A stretch of 6,756 bases of DNA from an uncultured Marinosulfonomonas sp. (GCA_947311455.1 CAMZKY010000039.1:1-6756); one strand, 5' to 3'; shown: positions 1 to 5,758, counted from the first letter of the stretch. Made by a program: numbers and translations. Notes: generated by a model not told the origin, from the letters alone.

Positions 1-751
1 CCCCGACCCCGCCTCCGCCCGCGACCGCGTTTGTGATTGTGTTTGTGATTGCGTTTGTGAATGTGATTGCGATTGCGAGTGCGTCTGCGAGTGCGCCTGC
101 GACTGCGACTGCGAGTGCGAGTGGGACTGCGAATGCGAGTGCGAGTGCGAGTGCGACTGCGACTGCGAATGCGAGTGCGAGTGCGAGTGGGATCAGCCAG
201 CCCGAAGCCTGTCGTATGACACGATTCGGGCTGGCTGCGGCCCACTTATCACCTAACACGCCAAAAATAATGATGACAATTGCGCCAAGTGTCGCGGCGC
301 GTTCTGGCCAGAAATCTGTTGCCCCAAAAATCACAACATTTCCCAGCCGGCCATCCTGACCGGTGACAATCCAGAACAGCAGCAACAGGAAAAACGGATA
401 GACCACCGCAATCAACAGCGCCCGATCATATAATTGCCATGTCAGGGCCTTGCGCAAAATGCGCAGCGGGTTTTTGCCTGAATAGGTGTCATCACAGAAT
501 TTTCGCCAAAAATAGGCAATGGTGCCGCCGGTGAAATATTTATAAATCTGGGTATAGTTTGAATGGCGCAATGTGCCCGCGATAAAATCACGCCGATCAG
601 TTTGGGCCATCATCAACAGCGCAATCAACGACAAAAATACCCACAACACCAACAGGGCCGTCAGCCATGCAGGCAGTGAAAACGTCAAAACCGCCGCGAA
701 AATCGCCAGCAGCGTGCCGTGGGGAATGCCAATGTCGAACCGTTTATTCAT
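1..751 (-). CDS. Membrane protein of unknown function with Ala-X repeat tract (5' part, runs off left edge)
   Basis: The minus strand is open from ATG 751-749 to the window edge (250 full codons, no stop), so the C-terminus is missing. I do not recognise the family. The N-terminus reads MNKRFDIGIPHGTLLAIF. Hydrophobic stretches lie at about residues 12-49 (room for one long or two short helices), 111-130 and 152-165. A polar linker (about 50-107, rich in Arg, Lys, Tyr and Asp) separates the first two. From residue 188 to 243 the protein is an Ala/Thr-X dipeptide repeat, then it turns Gly-rich. The Ala-Leu/Val/Phe part (188-230) is hydrophobic enough to span the membrane; its last third changes to Thr/Asn. 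The ATG has no clear Shine-Dalgarno; an in-frame TTG at 757-755 is an alternative. The gene lies 117 bp downstream of accA on the same strand, so read-through is possible. Leu is CTG/TTG (rarely TTA/CTT) before residue 188 and CTC inside the tract, which marks the tract as a different kind of sequence. Coding is supported by the long open frame, neighbour-like codon use in residues 1-187 and coherent hydrophobic pattern. Confidence 0.8.
   Translation of the reverse strand, partial: MNKRFDIGIPHGTLLAIFAAVLTFSLPAWLTALLVLWVFLSLIALLMMAQTDRRDFIAGTLRHSNYTQIYKYFTGGTIAYFWRKFCDDTYSGKNPLRILRKALTWQLYDRALLIAVVYPFFLLLLFWIVTGQDGRLGNVVIFGATDFWPERAATLGAIVIIIFGVLGDKWAAASPNRVIRQASGWLIPLALALAFAVAVALALALAFAVPLALAVAVAGALADALAIAITFTNAITNTITNAVAGGGGVG
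23..190 (-). repeat. Imperfect hexanucleotide tandem repeat, 28 units, coding for Ala-X dipeptides
   Basis: On the minus strand the unit is GCA-NTC (GCACTC, GCAGTC, GCATTC, GCAATC), 28 consecutive units in frame with the membrane protein gene. Early units (right side, 190 to about 96) are almost all Ala-Leu, Ala-Val or Ala-Phe, with two CCA (Pro) variants at units 1 and 12. Later units drift: GGC, GAC and AAC replace NTC, and ACA replaces GCA, giving Gly, Asp, Asn and Thr. A secondary period of about 36 bp is visible, because the Ala-Phe unit recurs six units apart with similar flanks. The pattern fits growth by slippage followed by point mutation. Confidence 0.93.
195..236. repeat. Perfect 12-bp inverted repeat inside the membrane protein gene
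   Basis: AGCCAGCCCGAA at 195-206 is the exact reverse complement of TTCGGGCTGGCT at 225-236, with an 18-nt spacer that itself contains TGTC (210-213) and GACA (218-221). It lies in coding sequence (about residues 172-186) and ends 5 bp before the hexanucleotide tract. There is no T-run on either side, so it does not look like a normal terminator. It could form a strong mRNA hairpin or an extruded cruciform. Confidence 0.85.
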
Positions 752-838
752 GCACAAGTTGTGGCGCGGTTCGTGGCGCGTGGCAAGGTATTAGACACAG
801 CGCGGCATTTCTGTGTTGTGCAAAGGGGACAGGCGGTG

Positions 839-855
839 GGGGGCGTGTTGCCCCC
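839..855 (-). terminator. Possible weak hairpin terminator after accA
   Basis: GGGGGC (839-844) and GCCCCC (850-855) form a perfect 6-bp stem with a 5-nt loop, 14 bp beyond the accA stop codon. No T-tract follows on the minus strand, so termination may be weak or factor-assisted, and some transcription may continue into the membrane protein gene. Confidence 0.35.
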
Positions 856-868
856 GTCGCTGCGGTGG

Positions 869-1834
869 TTAAATCGCCAAACCCTTGGTGCCCATATCAA
901 GGTATTTCTTGCGCCGATCCTTGACCAAAGCGGCGGGTTTCTTTTTCATCAATTCCTTAAGGGTTTTTTCAATCGCTTTGCCCACATTGGCAATGGCGGT
1001 GTCGCGGTCGCGTTGTGCGCCGCCGGTGGGCTCATCGATGATTTGATCGGCAACACCCAGTTGTTGCAAATCCTGCGCGGTCAGTTTCAGCGCCTCGGCG
1101 GCTTCGCGCATTTTTTCGGCGTCTTTCCACAGGATCGAGGCACAGCCTTCGGGGGAAATTACCGAATAGATCGAATGTTCCAGCATCAACAAACGGTTGC
1201 CCGTGGCAAAGGCCACAGCCCCGCCGGAACCGCCTTCGCCAATGATCACTGAAATCAGCGGCACTTTGACTTGCAAACATTTTTCGGTGGCGCGCGCGAT
1301 GGCCTCGGACTGGCCGCGTTCTTCGGCGCCTTTGCCGGGATATGCGCCCGGGGTGTCAACCAGTGTGATGATCGGCAGGCCGAATTTATCGGCCAGTTCC
1401 ATCAGGCGGATCGCCTTGCGGTAGCCTTCGGGGCGGGCCATGCCGAAATTGCGTTCAATGCGGGTTTTGGTGTCGTGGCCTTTTTCATGGCCAATCACCA
1501 TCACCGGAATGTCGTTGATCCGGCCAATGCCGCCCATCACCGCGTGATCATCGGCAAAGCTGCGATCTCCGGCCAGCGGGGTATATTCATTGAACAGCGC
1601 GTTGATGTAATCTTTGCAATGGGGGCGATCAGGGTGGCGCGCCACCTGACATTTGCGCCACGGTGTCAAGGTTTGATACATGTCGCGCAGCATGGTTACG
1701 GCTTTGTTGTCCAGCGCCAGCGCCTCTTTCTCGACGTCGATATCTTCCTCGGATTGACGGGCCATGGCGCGCAGCTCCTCGGCTTTGCCTTCGATTTCGG
1801 CCAATGGTTTTTCAAACTCAAGATAAATGGTCAT
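869..1834 (-). CDS. accA: Acetyl-CoA carboxylase carboxyltransferase subunit alpha
   Basis: This is the alpha subunit of the carboxyltransferase half of acetyl-CoA carboxylase. With AccD it moves the carboxyl group from biotin-BCCP to acetyl-CoA, giving malonyl-CoA for fatty acid synthesis in the cytoplasm. The 321 residues match the usual length (about 319 in E. coli), so the gene is complete. Visible family motifs are HEKG at 116-119, NFGMARPEGYRKA at 129-141, the DTPGAYPG stretch at 160-167 followed by AEERGQ, the oxyanion-type glycine stretch GEGGSGGA at 199-206, and SVISPEGCASILWK at 224-237. The N-terminal helical part begins MTIYLEFEKPLAEIE, as expected. The start is supported by GGAG six bases before the ATG. 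AccD is not in the window, which is common because accA and accD are often unlinked. A weak promoter-like pair TTGCAA (1886-1891) and CATATA (minus strand, 1863-1868) with a 17-bp spacer lies upstream. Confidence 0.98.
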   Translation of the reverse strand: MTIYLEFEKPLAEIEGKAEELRAMARQSEEDIDVEKEALALDNKAVTMLRDMYQTLTPWRKCQVARHPDRPHCKDYINALFNEYTPLAGDRSFADDHAVMGGIGRINDIPVMVIGHEKGHDTKTRIERNFGMARPEGYRKAIRLMELADKFGLPIITLVDTPGAYPGKGAEERGQSEAIARATEKCLQVKVPLISVIIGEGGSGGAVAFATGNRLLMLEHSIYSVISPEGCASILWKDAEKMREAAEALKLTAQDLQQLGVADQIIDEPTGGAQRDRDTAIANVGKAIEKTLKELMKKKPAALVKDRRKKYLDMGTKGLAI

Positions 1835-1915
1835 GTAACGCTCCGCAATTCATGTTGGATGATATATGACGGCGGCAAACGGAATTTGCAATGGATGCAG
1901 GCCCGCAAGATCTGT

Positions 1916-1941
1916 GAAATTACCCTGTGGCAGGTAATTTC
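1916..1941. promoter_or_regulatory. 9-bp perfect palindrome, possible operator between accA and the GyrI remnant
   Basis: GAAATTACC (1916-1924) and GGTAATTTC (1933-1941) are exact inverted repeats around an 8-nt centre. The centre can add two further pairs after a bulge. There is no T-run on either side, so a dimeric regulator's binding site is more likely than a terminator. It is 82 bp upstream of the accA start codon and just before the point where the GyrI remnant begins. Which protein binds it cannot be told from the window. Confidence 0.45.
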
Positions 1942-2162
1942 TGCGAGATGTAGCAAGGGCAGAACATGAAAAACGCATCTTGCGTTTGATCGGTCCCTAT
2001 TCAGGGCTTCAGGCGGCCCATACGTATTTATATGGCGACTGGTTGCCAAACTCAGGCTATGAGATGCACGACGCGCCGTGCTATGAGATCTATCTAAACA
2101 GCCCCGCCGATACGGTGCTGGATGAATTGATCACCGAAATTTATGTGCCGTTGAAAGGATAA
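1938..2162 (+). pseudogene. 3' remnant of a GyrI-domain (AraC/GyrI-type) regulator gene
   Basis: The frame is open from 1938 to the stop at 2160-2162, but only about 60 residues (from about 1980) look like a known family. They are the C-terminal end of a GyrI-like effector-binding domain: GPYSGLQ, then LYGDWLPNSGYE, then APCYEIYLNSP and a final TEIYVPL. These match the tail of AraC-family regulators with a GyrI domain, or of stand-alone GyrI proteins, which are normally 150-290 residues. The front of the domain and any HTH are missing, and the residues before the match (about 1938-1975) are not GyrI-like. No ATG or GTG start exists in frame before the homology. A TTG at 1980 has no Shine-Dalgarno, so a product is unlikely. 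Its stop is 9 bp before the next gene, which suggests the intact ancestor was co-transcribed with it. A deletion that fused the tail to the accA upstream region explains the layout (inference). Confidence 0.72.
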
Positions 2163-2171
2163 GCTGCCACG

Positions 2172-2813
2172 ATGGACAAGATTGATTTTAAGAAACGGGA
2201 CAAGCCGCTATATACGGGCAAGGCAGGGCGGTTTGATCGTGTTGATGTGCCCCAAATGTTATTCTTGTCCATTGATGGCGCGGGTGATCCCAATACATCA
2301 AAAAATTACGCGATGTCGGTCGCGGCCCTTTACGGGTTAAGCTATGGTCTGAAATTCCTCGGGAAAACCGCGCATCAGGTTGATCATGTTGTCGGCCCGC
2401 TAGAAGGGCTGTGGTGGGCCGATGATATGGCTGTGTTTACCACGCGAGACAAAGACAGCTGGAAATGGCGGATGATGATCCGTCAGCCAGCCTGGGTGAC
2501 GGATACAGATTTGGCAGACGTGCGCGCCGGTGTGAACGTAAAAAATGCCAAGAAAAAAGACGCACCAACAGATAAAGATCATATTGACCGCGTTGAATTA
2601 CCGCGTTTTGGTGAGGGACGATGCATTCAGGTGTTGCACGTGGGGCGCTATGAGGATGAAGGGCCGATTCTGGCGGATATGCATCAAAGGTTTATACCCG
2701 AGAATGGCCTGAAAATGCGCGGGCTTCACCATGAAATATACCTAAGTGATCCGCGACGCATTGTGGCTGACAAGTTGAAAACAATCCTGCGTCAACCTGT
2801 TGAAAATATATGA
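2172..2813 (+). CDS. GyrI-like small-molecule-binding domain protein
   Basis: This 213-residue protein belongs to the stand-alone GyrI-like group (COG4832 type). The group shares the SHS2-fold ligand-binding module of SbmC/GyrI and of BmrR-class regulators, and no DNA-binding domain is present. Matching landmarks are VDVPQMLFLSIDGAGDPN at 24-41, the ALYGLSYGLKF stretch at 52-62, PLEGLWW at 76-82, a W-K-W and MIRQP block at 97-106, QVLHVGRYEDE at 153-163, and the closing HHEIYLSDPRR followed by KTILRQPV. Family members are thought to bind, and in some cases hydrolyse, small amphipathic or electrophilic compounds; the ligand here is unknown. The ATG at 2172 has an AAAGGA (2154-2159) about 12 bases upstream, a long spacing, and this site lies in the end of the GyrI remnant. 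A promoter was not identified, so transcription may start before the remnant. Length and motifs indicate a complete gene. Confidence 0.9.
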   Translation: MDKIDFKKRDKPLYTGKAGRFDRVDVPQMLFLSIDGAGDPNTSKNYAMSVAALYGLSYGLKFLGKTAHQVDHVVGPLEGLWWADDMAVFTTRDKDSWKWRMMIRQPAWVTDTDLADVRAGVNVKNAKKKDAPTDKDHIDRVELPRFGEGRCIQVLHVGRYEDEGPILADMHQRFIPENGLKMRGLHHEIYLSDPRRIVADKLKTILRQPVENI

Positions 2814-2821
2814 TTTAGGTT

Positions 2822-2855
2822 GCGCCGCGCTTCGCGCGTCGCCGGAGGCTCTTTT
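2822..2855. terminator. Probable terminator between convergent genes
   Basis: GCG (2822-2824) pairs with CGC (2840-2842) and, after one mismatch, CGCGC (2826-2830) pairs with GCGCG (2834-2838) around a TTC loop. A small GCC/GGC hairpin (2841-2849) and a TCTTTT run (2850-2855) follow on the plus strand. The element lies just after the GyrI-like gene and before the stop of the leftward racemase-like gene, where a shared terminator is expected. The T-run is not adjacent to the main stem, so efficiency is uncertain. Confidence 0.45.
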
Positions 2856-2882
2856 GGTGAGTTGTTGAAACGATTTACATCG

Positions 2883-3515
2883 TCAGTTGTTCTGACCTAT
2901 GGCAAATTTAAAGGCTGCGAGCGGTGATGTCAGGATTTGAACATCAGGCGCGGTAATGTAACGCGCGGCATCTGCCATCGATGCTTGGGCCAAAACAATT
3001 GTTGTGATGGAGGTGTCCATTTTGATCGTGTTCGTTACCTGTTGTGCTACGCCTTGATGAAACGCGTTGTGTTGACCGTCGACAAATAACGGCCACAGCG
3101 CCTTAAGACGTAAAGGGGTTATTTTAGGGGTTGTTCCGGCAGCCTGAACACAATCCCCGAGCAATGAAAGAGTGGGTTCACGGGTGCTTTCGATCGCAAA
3201 GACAACAAGGATGTGTACCGAATCTTGCGCAGCGATTTCCATCATCGGGCGATCAATCCTGATTGCACCAAGGGTCTCAGCCGCTGGACCAAGTGTTGTG
3301 CAGGTGCAAATTACCGGGCCAATGGACGCGTTGATCAAAGTTTCCATTTCCAACATAAGCGAAGTGGTGGTGCCTTGGATTTGCGCGTGTGTCAGCCAGT
3401 CGGTGCGAACATGCTGGGTTAGCGCGACACAAGGGGCATGTTCATCGCGAAGCGCCGTAAATGTTGCGCAATGAATTTCTGCCGTGTGCAAAAAAGTTAG
3501 GGTTTTAGCCGCCAT
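2883..3515 (-). CDS. Asp/Glu-racemase-family protein lacking the second catalytic Cys
   Basis: The 210-residue protein has the layout of the Asp/Glu/hydantoin racemase family: two similar lobes with a Cys-containing loop in each. Lobe 1 has VICTCTTLGP at 68-77, where C72 fits the first catalytic Cys of the usual C-N/T-T motif. DRPMMEIA at 88-95 follows, as in relatives. In lobe 2 the usual 'LxCT' loop reads IVLAQASM (173-180), so Gln/Ala stands where the second Cys belongs. The C-terminal SPLAAFKFA fits the family. Two-base racemization needs both Cys, so this protein may not be a classical racemase; single-Cys relatives such as arylmalonate decarboxylase show that other chemistry is possible. 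The start ATG (3515-3513) overlaps the end of mcl1 by 11 bp, so the two genes are very likely translationally coupled in one operon. Substrate is unknown. The nearby dgcN/dgcA genes make an acidic amino acid or a related dicarboxylate attractive, but this is inference. Confidence 0.82.
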   Translation of the reverse strand: MAAKTLTFLHTAEIHCATFTALRDEHAPCVALTQHVRTDWLTHAQIQGTTTSLMLEMETLINASIGPVICTCTTLGPAAETLGAIRIDRPMMEIAAQDSVHILVVFAIESTREPTLSLLGDCVQAAGTTPKITPLRLKALWPLFVDGQHNAFHQGVAQQVTNTIKMDTSITTIVLAQASMADAARYITAPDVQILTSPLAAFKFAIGQNN

Positions 3516-4464
3516 TGATTATCTCTGATTGCTTCACAATCACCTCGGCTTGCTTAATGCTGGCGATGTCTACCAATCGGCCTTTGTAAACCGTTGCGCC
3601 TTCGCCATTTGTTTTAGCGGTTTCCATAGCTGCTAGGATTTCGCGGGCCTCTGCCACTTGTTCGGCCGATGGCGTAAACACATCATTGGCCAGCGCGATT
3701 TGTTTCGGGTGGATGGCCCATTTCCCAACCATGCCCAAGGTGGCAGAACGGCGCGCTTGGGCAATAAAACCTTCATCATCGGAAAAATCGCCAAACGGGC
3801 CGTCCACTGGTAAAACACCATGGGTGCGGCAGGCGGCAACGATGGCGGTTTGGGCCCAATGCCACGGATCAGACCAGTATTTCTGCCCCTCATGGGCCAT
3901 GTAATAATTGGCTTGTGTGCCGCCAATACCCGTGGTTTGCATCCCCATGGAGGCGGCGAAATCGGCGGCCCCAAGGCTCATGGCTTGCAAACGTGGTGAT
4001 GCGGCGGCGATTTCTTCCACATGGGCGATGCCGGCGGCAGATTCGATGATCACCTCGAATGCGATTGGTTTGGCGCGGTTTTTGGCACGCTCAATAGCGG
4101 TGACAAGGGCATCAACCGCGTAGATATCGGCAGCGCAGCCAACTTTTGGGATCATTATTTGATCAATACGATCACCGGCGCGCTCCAGAATTTCAACCAC
4201 ATCGCGATACCAGTAGGGTGTATCAAGGCCGTTGATGCGCACGCTTAAGTGTTTGGTATTCCAATCAATATCATTGATTGCCTCAATGACGTTGTTGCGC
4301 GCGCTGTCTTTGTCGGACGGCGCAACGCTGTCTTCCAGATCAAGGTTGATCACATCAGCCGCCGAGGCGGCCATCTTTTCAAACAGCGCCACACGCGAGC
4401 CGGGGCCGAATAGCTGACAACGATTGGGGCGTGCAGGCGGGGTTGGTTGGATGCGGAAGCTCAT
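3505..4464 (-). CDS. mcl1: L-malyl-CoA/beta-methylmalyl-CoA lyase
   Basis: This 319-residue enzyme of the HpcH/HpaI aldolase (citrate-lyase beta-like, TIM-barrel) family reversibly splits L-malyl-CoA into acetyl-CoA and glyoxylate, and beta-methylmalyl-CoA into propionyl-CoA and glyoxylate. It acts in the ethylmalonyl-CoA pathway for acetate assimilation. It closely resembles Rhodobacter Mcl1 as I remember it, which is about the same length. Visible features are NRCQLFGPGSR near the N-terminus, INLDLEDSVAP at 39-49, SVRINGLDT at 74-82 with the CoA/substrate Arg (R77), MIPKVG at 104-109, FEVIIESAAGI at 136-146 with the metal-ligand Glu (E141), LGAADFAASMG at 164-174 with the metal-ligand Asp (D168), and WAIHPKQ at 249-255. 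A longer frame reaches 4584, but the start at 4464 matches the family N-terminus and has AAAGG six bases upstream. It overlaps the racemase-like gene downstream. The TTGC-rich region upstream is its likely control region. Confidence 0.96.
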   Translation of the reverse strand: MSFRIQPTPPARPNRCQLFGPGSRVALFEKMAASAADVINLDLEDSVAPSDKDSARNNVIEAINDIDWNTKHLSVRINGLDTPYWYRDVVEILERAGDRIDQIMIPKVGCAADIYAVDALVTAIERAKNRAKPIAFEVIIESAAGIAHVEEIAAASPRLQAMSLGAADFAASMGMQTTGIGGTQANYYMAHEGQKYWSDPWHWAQTAIVAACRTHGVLPVDGPFGDFSDDEGFIAQARRSATLGMVGKWAIHPKQIALANDVFTPSAEQVAEAREILAAMETAKTNGEGATVYKGRLVDIASIKQAEVIVKQSEIINGG

Positions 4465-4517
4465 GGCGGGCCTTTCGGTAAGGATGTTGCGAAAAATGTT
4501 GCGGCTTGGGTATAATA

Positions 4518-4527
4518 TTGCGCGCAA
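4518..4527. promoter_or_regulatory. Palindrome TTGCGCGCAA next to the putative mcl1 -10
   Basis: A perfect 10-bp palindrome directly abuts the minus-strand TATTAT (4512-4517), so a bound regulator would overlap the mcl1 core promoter spacer. It shares TTGC/GCAA half-sites with the two neighbouring palindromes. Confidence 0.45.
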
Positions 4528-4530
4528 GCC

Positions 4531-4548
4531 TGCAACAGTTTTGTTGCA
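4531..4548. promoter_or_regulatory. Inverted repeat TGCAACA-N4-TGTTGCA, likely operator
   Basis: Two perfect 7-bp arms (4531-4537 and 4542-4548) surround a 4-nt spacer. The site covers the expected -35 zone of the putative mcl1 promoter, where a repressor would block or an activator would assist RNA polymerase. CTTGCGAAG follows immediately at 4549. Confidence 0.5.
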
Positions 4549-4563
4549 CTTGCGAAGGTGTCT

Positions 4564-4580
4564 TTGCTGCATTGCAGCAA
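4564..4580. promoter_or_regulatory. Inverted repeat TTGCTGCA-T-TGCAGCAA, likely operator
   Basis: Perfect 8-bp arms (4564-4571 and 4573-4580) flank a single T. This is the third TTGC/GCAA palindrome in 63 bp and lies 100 bp upstream of the mcl1 start codon. There is no T-run, so a protein-binding site is more likely than a terminator. Confidence 0.5.
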
Positions 4581-4756
4581 TCATGGATTTGCACGATTCT
4601 ACGCGACTCGCGGGGTGAATCGGGAGGATCGCGCGTCAAAATGTTATTTATTGCGGGATATGTGCAAAACAGCGGGTGAACCTCGTTAATCTTGCGAAGA
4701 AATTGCGTATGATTTGGGCAAAATTGCTTTGAAAATTTGTTTTTGGGGATACGACA

Positions 4757-5758
4757 ATGATTGAAACACCATATCTTTTGTTTCTGGGCGATGCGCCGGA
4801 TCAACTTGCTGCGAAAGTGGCACAAGGCATCAAGGATTGGCGGCCGGAAAATTCGGTTGGGCAATTCCGAATGCAGGGCTGCGGGGCTGATTTGGGCCTC
4901 ACGGATATGACTTTGGCCGAGGCCAAGGCGGCGGGTGCAAAAACGCTGGTGATTGGTGTGGCCAATCGCGGTGGGTTTATATCGCCGGAATGGCGTGCGG
5001 TGATGGTCGAGGCGTTGGAGATGGGGTATGATATTGCCAGCGGCTTGCACAATTTGTTGCGCGACGAAGGCGAACTGACAGCCGCGTCGCAAACCCATGG
5101 TGGCACTTTGCATGATGTGCGGGTTCCGTCGGTTGGGTATCCGATTGCAAGCGGTGTGAAACGCAGTGGTAAACGTGTGCTGGCTGTGGGCACCGATTGT
5201 TCGGTCGGGAAAATGTATACGGCCCTTGCAATGGACGCCGAGATGAATAAACGCGGGATGAAATCCACGTTTCGCGCCACAGGTCAAACCGGTATCCTGA
5301 TTACCGGCCACGGTGTGCCTTTGGATGCGGTGATTGCCGATTTCATGGCAGGGTCTGTTGAATATCTAACGCCGGACAATGACGCGGATCATTGGGATCA
5401 TATCGAGGGGCAAGGCTCATTGTTTCATGCGTCTTATTCAGGTGTAACTATGGCGTTAATCCACGGGGGGCAGCCTGATGCGTTGATACTGGCACACGAA
5501 CCAACCCGCACGCATATGCGTGGATTGCCGGATTATTCCTTGCCAACACTGGAACAGTTGCGCGACATGGCCTTACCTTTGGCGCAGGTGGTTAACCCTG
5601 CCTGTGTTGTTGCGGGGATTTCGGTGAATACCCAGCACTTTAGCGAGGATGAGGCGTTGGCCTATTTGGCAGAAGTTGAGGCGCGGATGGGCATTCCTGC
5701 CGTTGATCCGTTCCGTCAAGGTGCCGGTCGTTTGGTGGATTCTTTAAATACGATTTAA
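4757..5758 (+). CDS. dgcN: D-glutamate N-acetyltransferase DgcN (DUF1611)
   Basis: The 333-residue protein matches the DUF1611 family whose marine proteobacterial members were named DgcN. It is reported to acetylate D-glutamate with acetyl-CoA to N-acetyl-D-glutamate, the first step of D-Glu catabolism; DgcA then inverts the product. It is cytoplasmic, with no signal peptide. The N-terminal domain (about 1-125) begins MIETPYLLFLGDAPDQLAAK and holds TLVIGVANRGGFI at 63-75 and ASGLHNLL at 94-101. The C-terminal domain opens with a P-loop-like GTDCSVGKM at 145-153 (K152), then RATGQTGILITGHGVPLDAVIADF (about 173-196), EGQGSLFHASYSGV at 217-230, LAHEPTRTHMRG at 245-256 and an NP-AC segment around 280-283. 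The start is supported by GGGGA seven bases before ATG and by the family-like N-terminus. It is divergent from mcl1 and is followed, after an interrupting minus-strand gene, by dgcA on the same strand. Family membership is firm; activity is by family transfer. Confidence 0.9.
   Translation: MIETPYLLFLGDAPDQLAAKVAQGIKDWRPENSVGQFRMQGCGADLGLTDMTLAEAKAAGAKTLVIGVANRGGFISPEWRAVMVEALEMGYDIASGLHNLLRDEGELTAASQTHGGTLHDVRVPSVGYPIASGVKRSGKRVLAVGTDCSVGKMYTALAMDAEMNKRGMKSTFRATGQTGILITGHGVPLDAVIADFMAGSVEYLTPDNDADHWDHIEGQGSLFHASYSGVTMALIHGGQPDALILAHEPTRTHMRGLPDYSLPTLEQLRDMALPLAQVVNPACVVAGISVNTQHFSEDEALAYLAEVEARMGIPAVDPFRQGAGRLVDSLNTI

Larger units (their letters stand above)
4465..4756. promoter_or_regulatory. 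Divergent mcl1/dgcN control region rich in TTGC/GCAA words
   Basis: This 292-bp gap contains no plausible gene. By eye the plus strand has TTGC at 12 places (4487, 4499, 4518, 4544, 4550, 4564, 4572, 4589, 4651, 4692, 4703, 4724) and GCAA at 5 (4524, 4532, 4577, 4673, 4718); about two in total would be expected by chance. CTTGCGAAG occurs twice exactly (4549-4557 and 4691-4699). For mcl1, a minus-strand TATTAT (4512-4517) lies 48 bp before the start codon and could be the -10. TATAAT at 4511-4516 with TTGCGA at 4487-4492 is an alternative rightward promoter. GGGGA just before ATG 4757 is the dgcN ribosome binding site. TTGC-type half-sites recall ScfR/RamB-type acyl-CoA-responsive regulators (PccR sites are TTTGCAAA-like), but the regulator is not in the window. 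Confidence 0.6.

Noticed and set aside
23..190. CRISPR-like or intergenic satellite array
   Set aside because: The unit is 6 bp with no spacers, and it stays in frame with a 250-codon coding sequence.
33..359. Plus-strand open frame with a Ser-Ala/Thr-Ala repeat protein
   Set aside because: It is the antisense reading of the hexanucleotide tract. The minus strand has the longer frame with neighbour-like codon use and a coherent membrane-protein pattern.
719..1252. Plus-strand frame of 177 codons across the end of accA
   Set aside because: It is antisense to the confidently identified accA and resembles no family.
1271..1969. Plus-strand frame of 232 codons opposite accA
   Set aside because: It is an antisense shadow of accA, with no family motifs and no ribosome binding site.
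1966..1989. Seven-codon frame starting ATG 1966 after AGGGCAG, as a leader peptide
   Set aside because: There is no attenuator structure or codon bias pointing to a regulatory peptide, and a frame this short arises easily by chance.
4465..4584. Upstream extension of mcl1 by 40 residues
   Set aside because: The extension runs through the palindromic control region, does not match the Mcl1 N-terminus, and the ATG at 4464 has its own ribosome binding site.
4379..5311. Minus-strand frame of 310 codons opposite dgcN and the control region
   Set aside because: It is an antisense shadow of dgcN and also covers the regulatory palindromes; its composition is not like a real protein of this organism.
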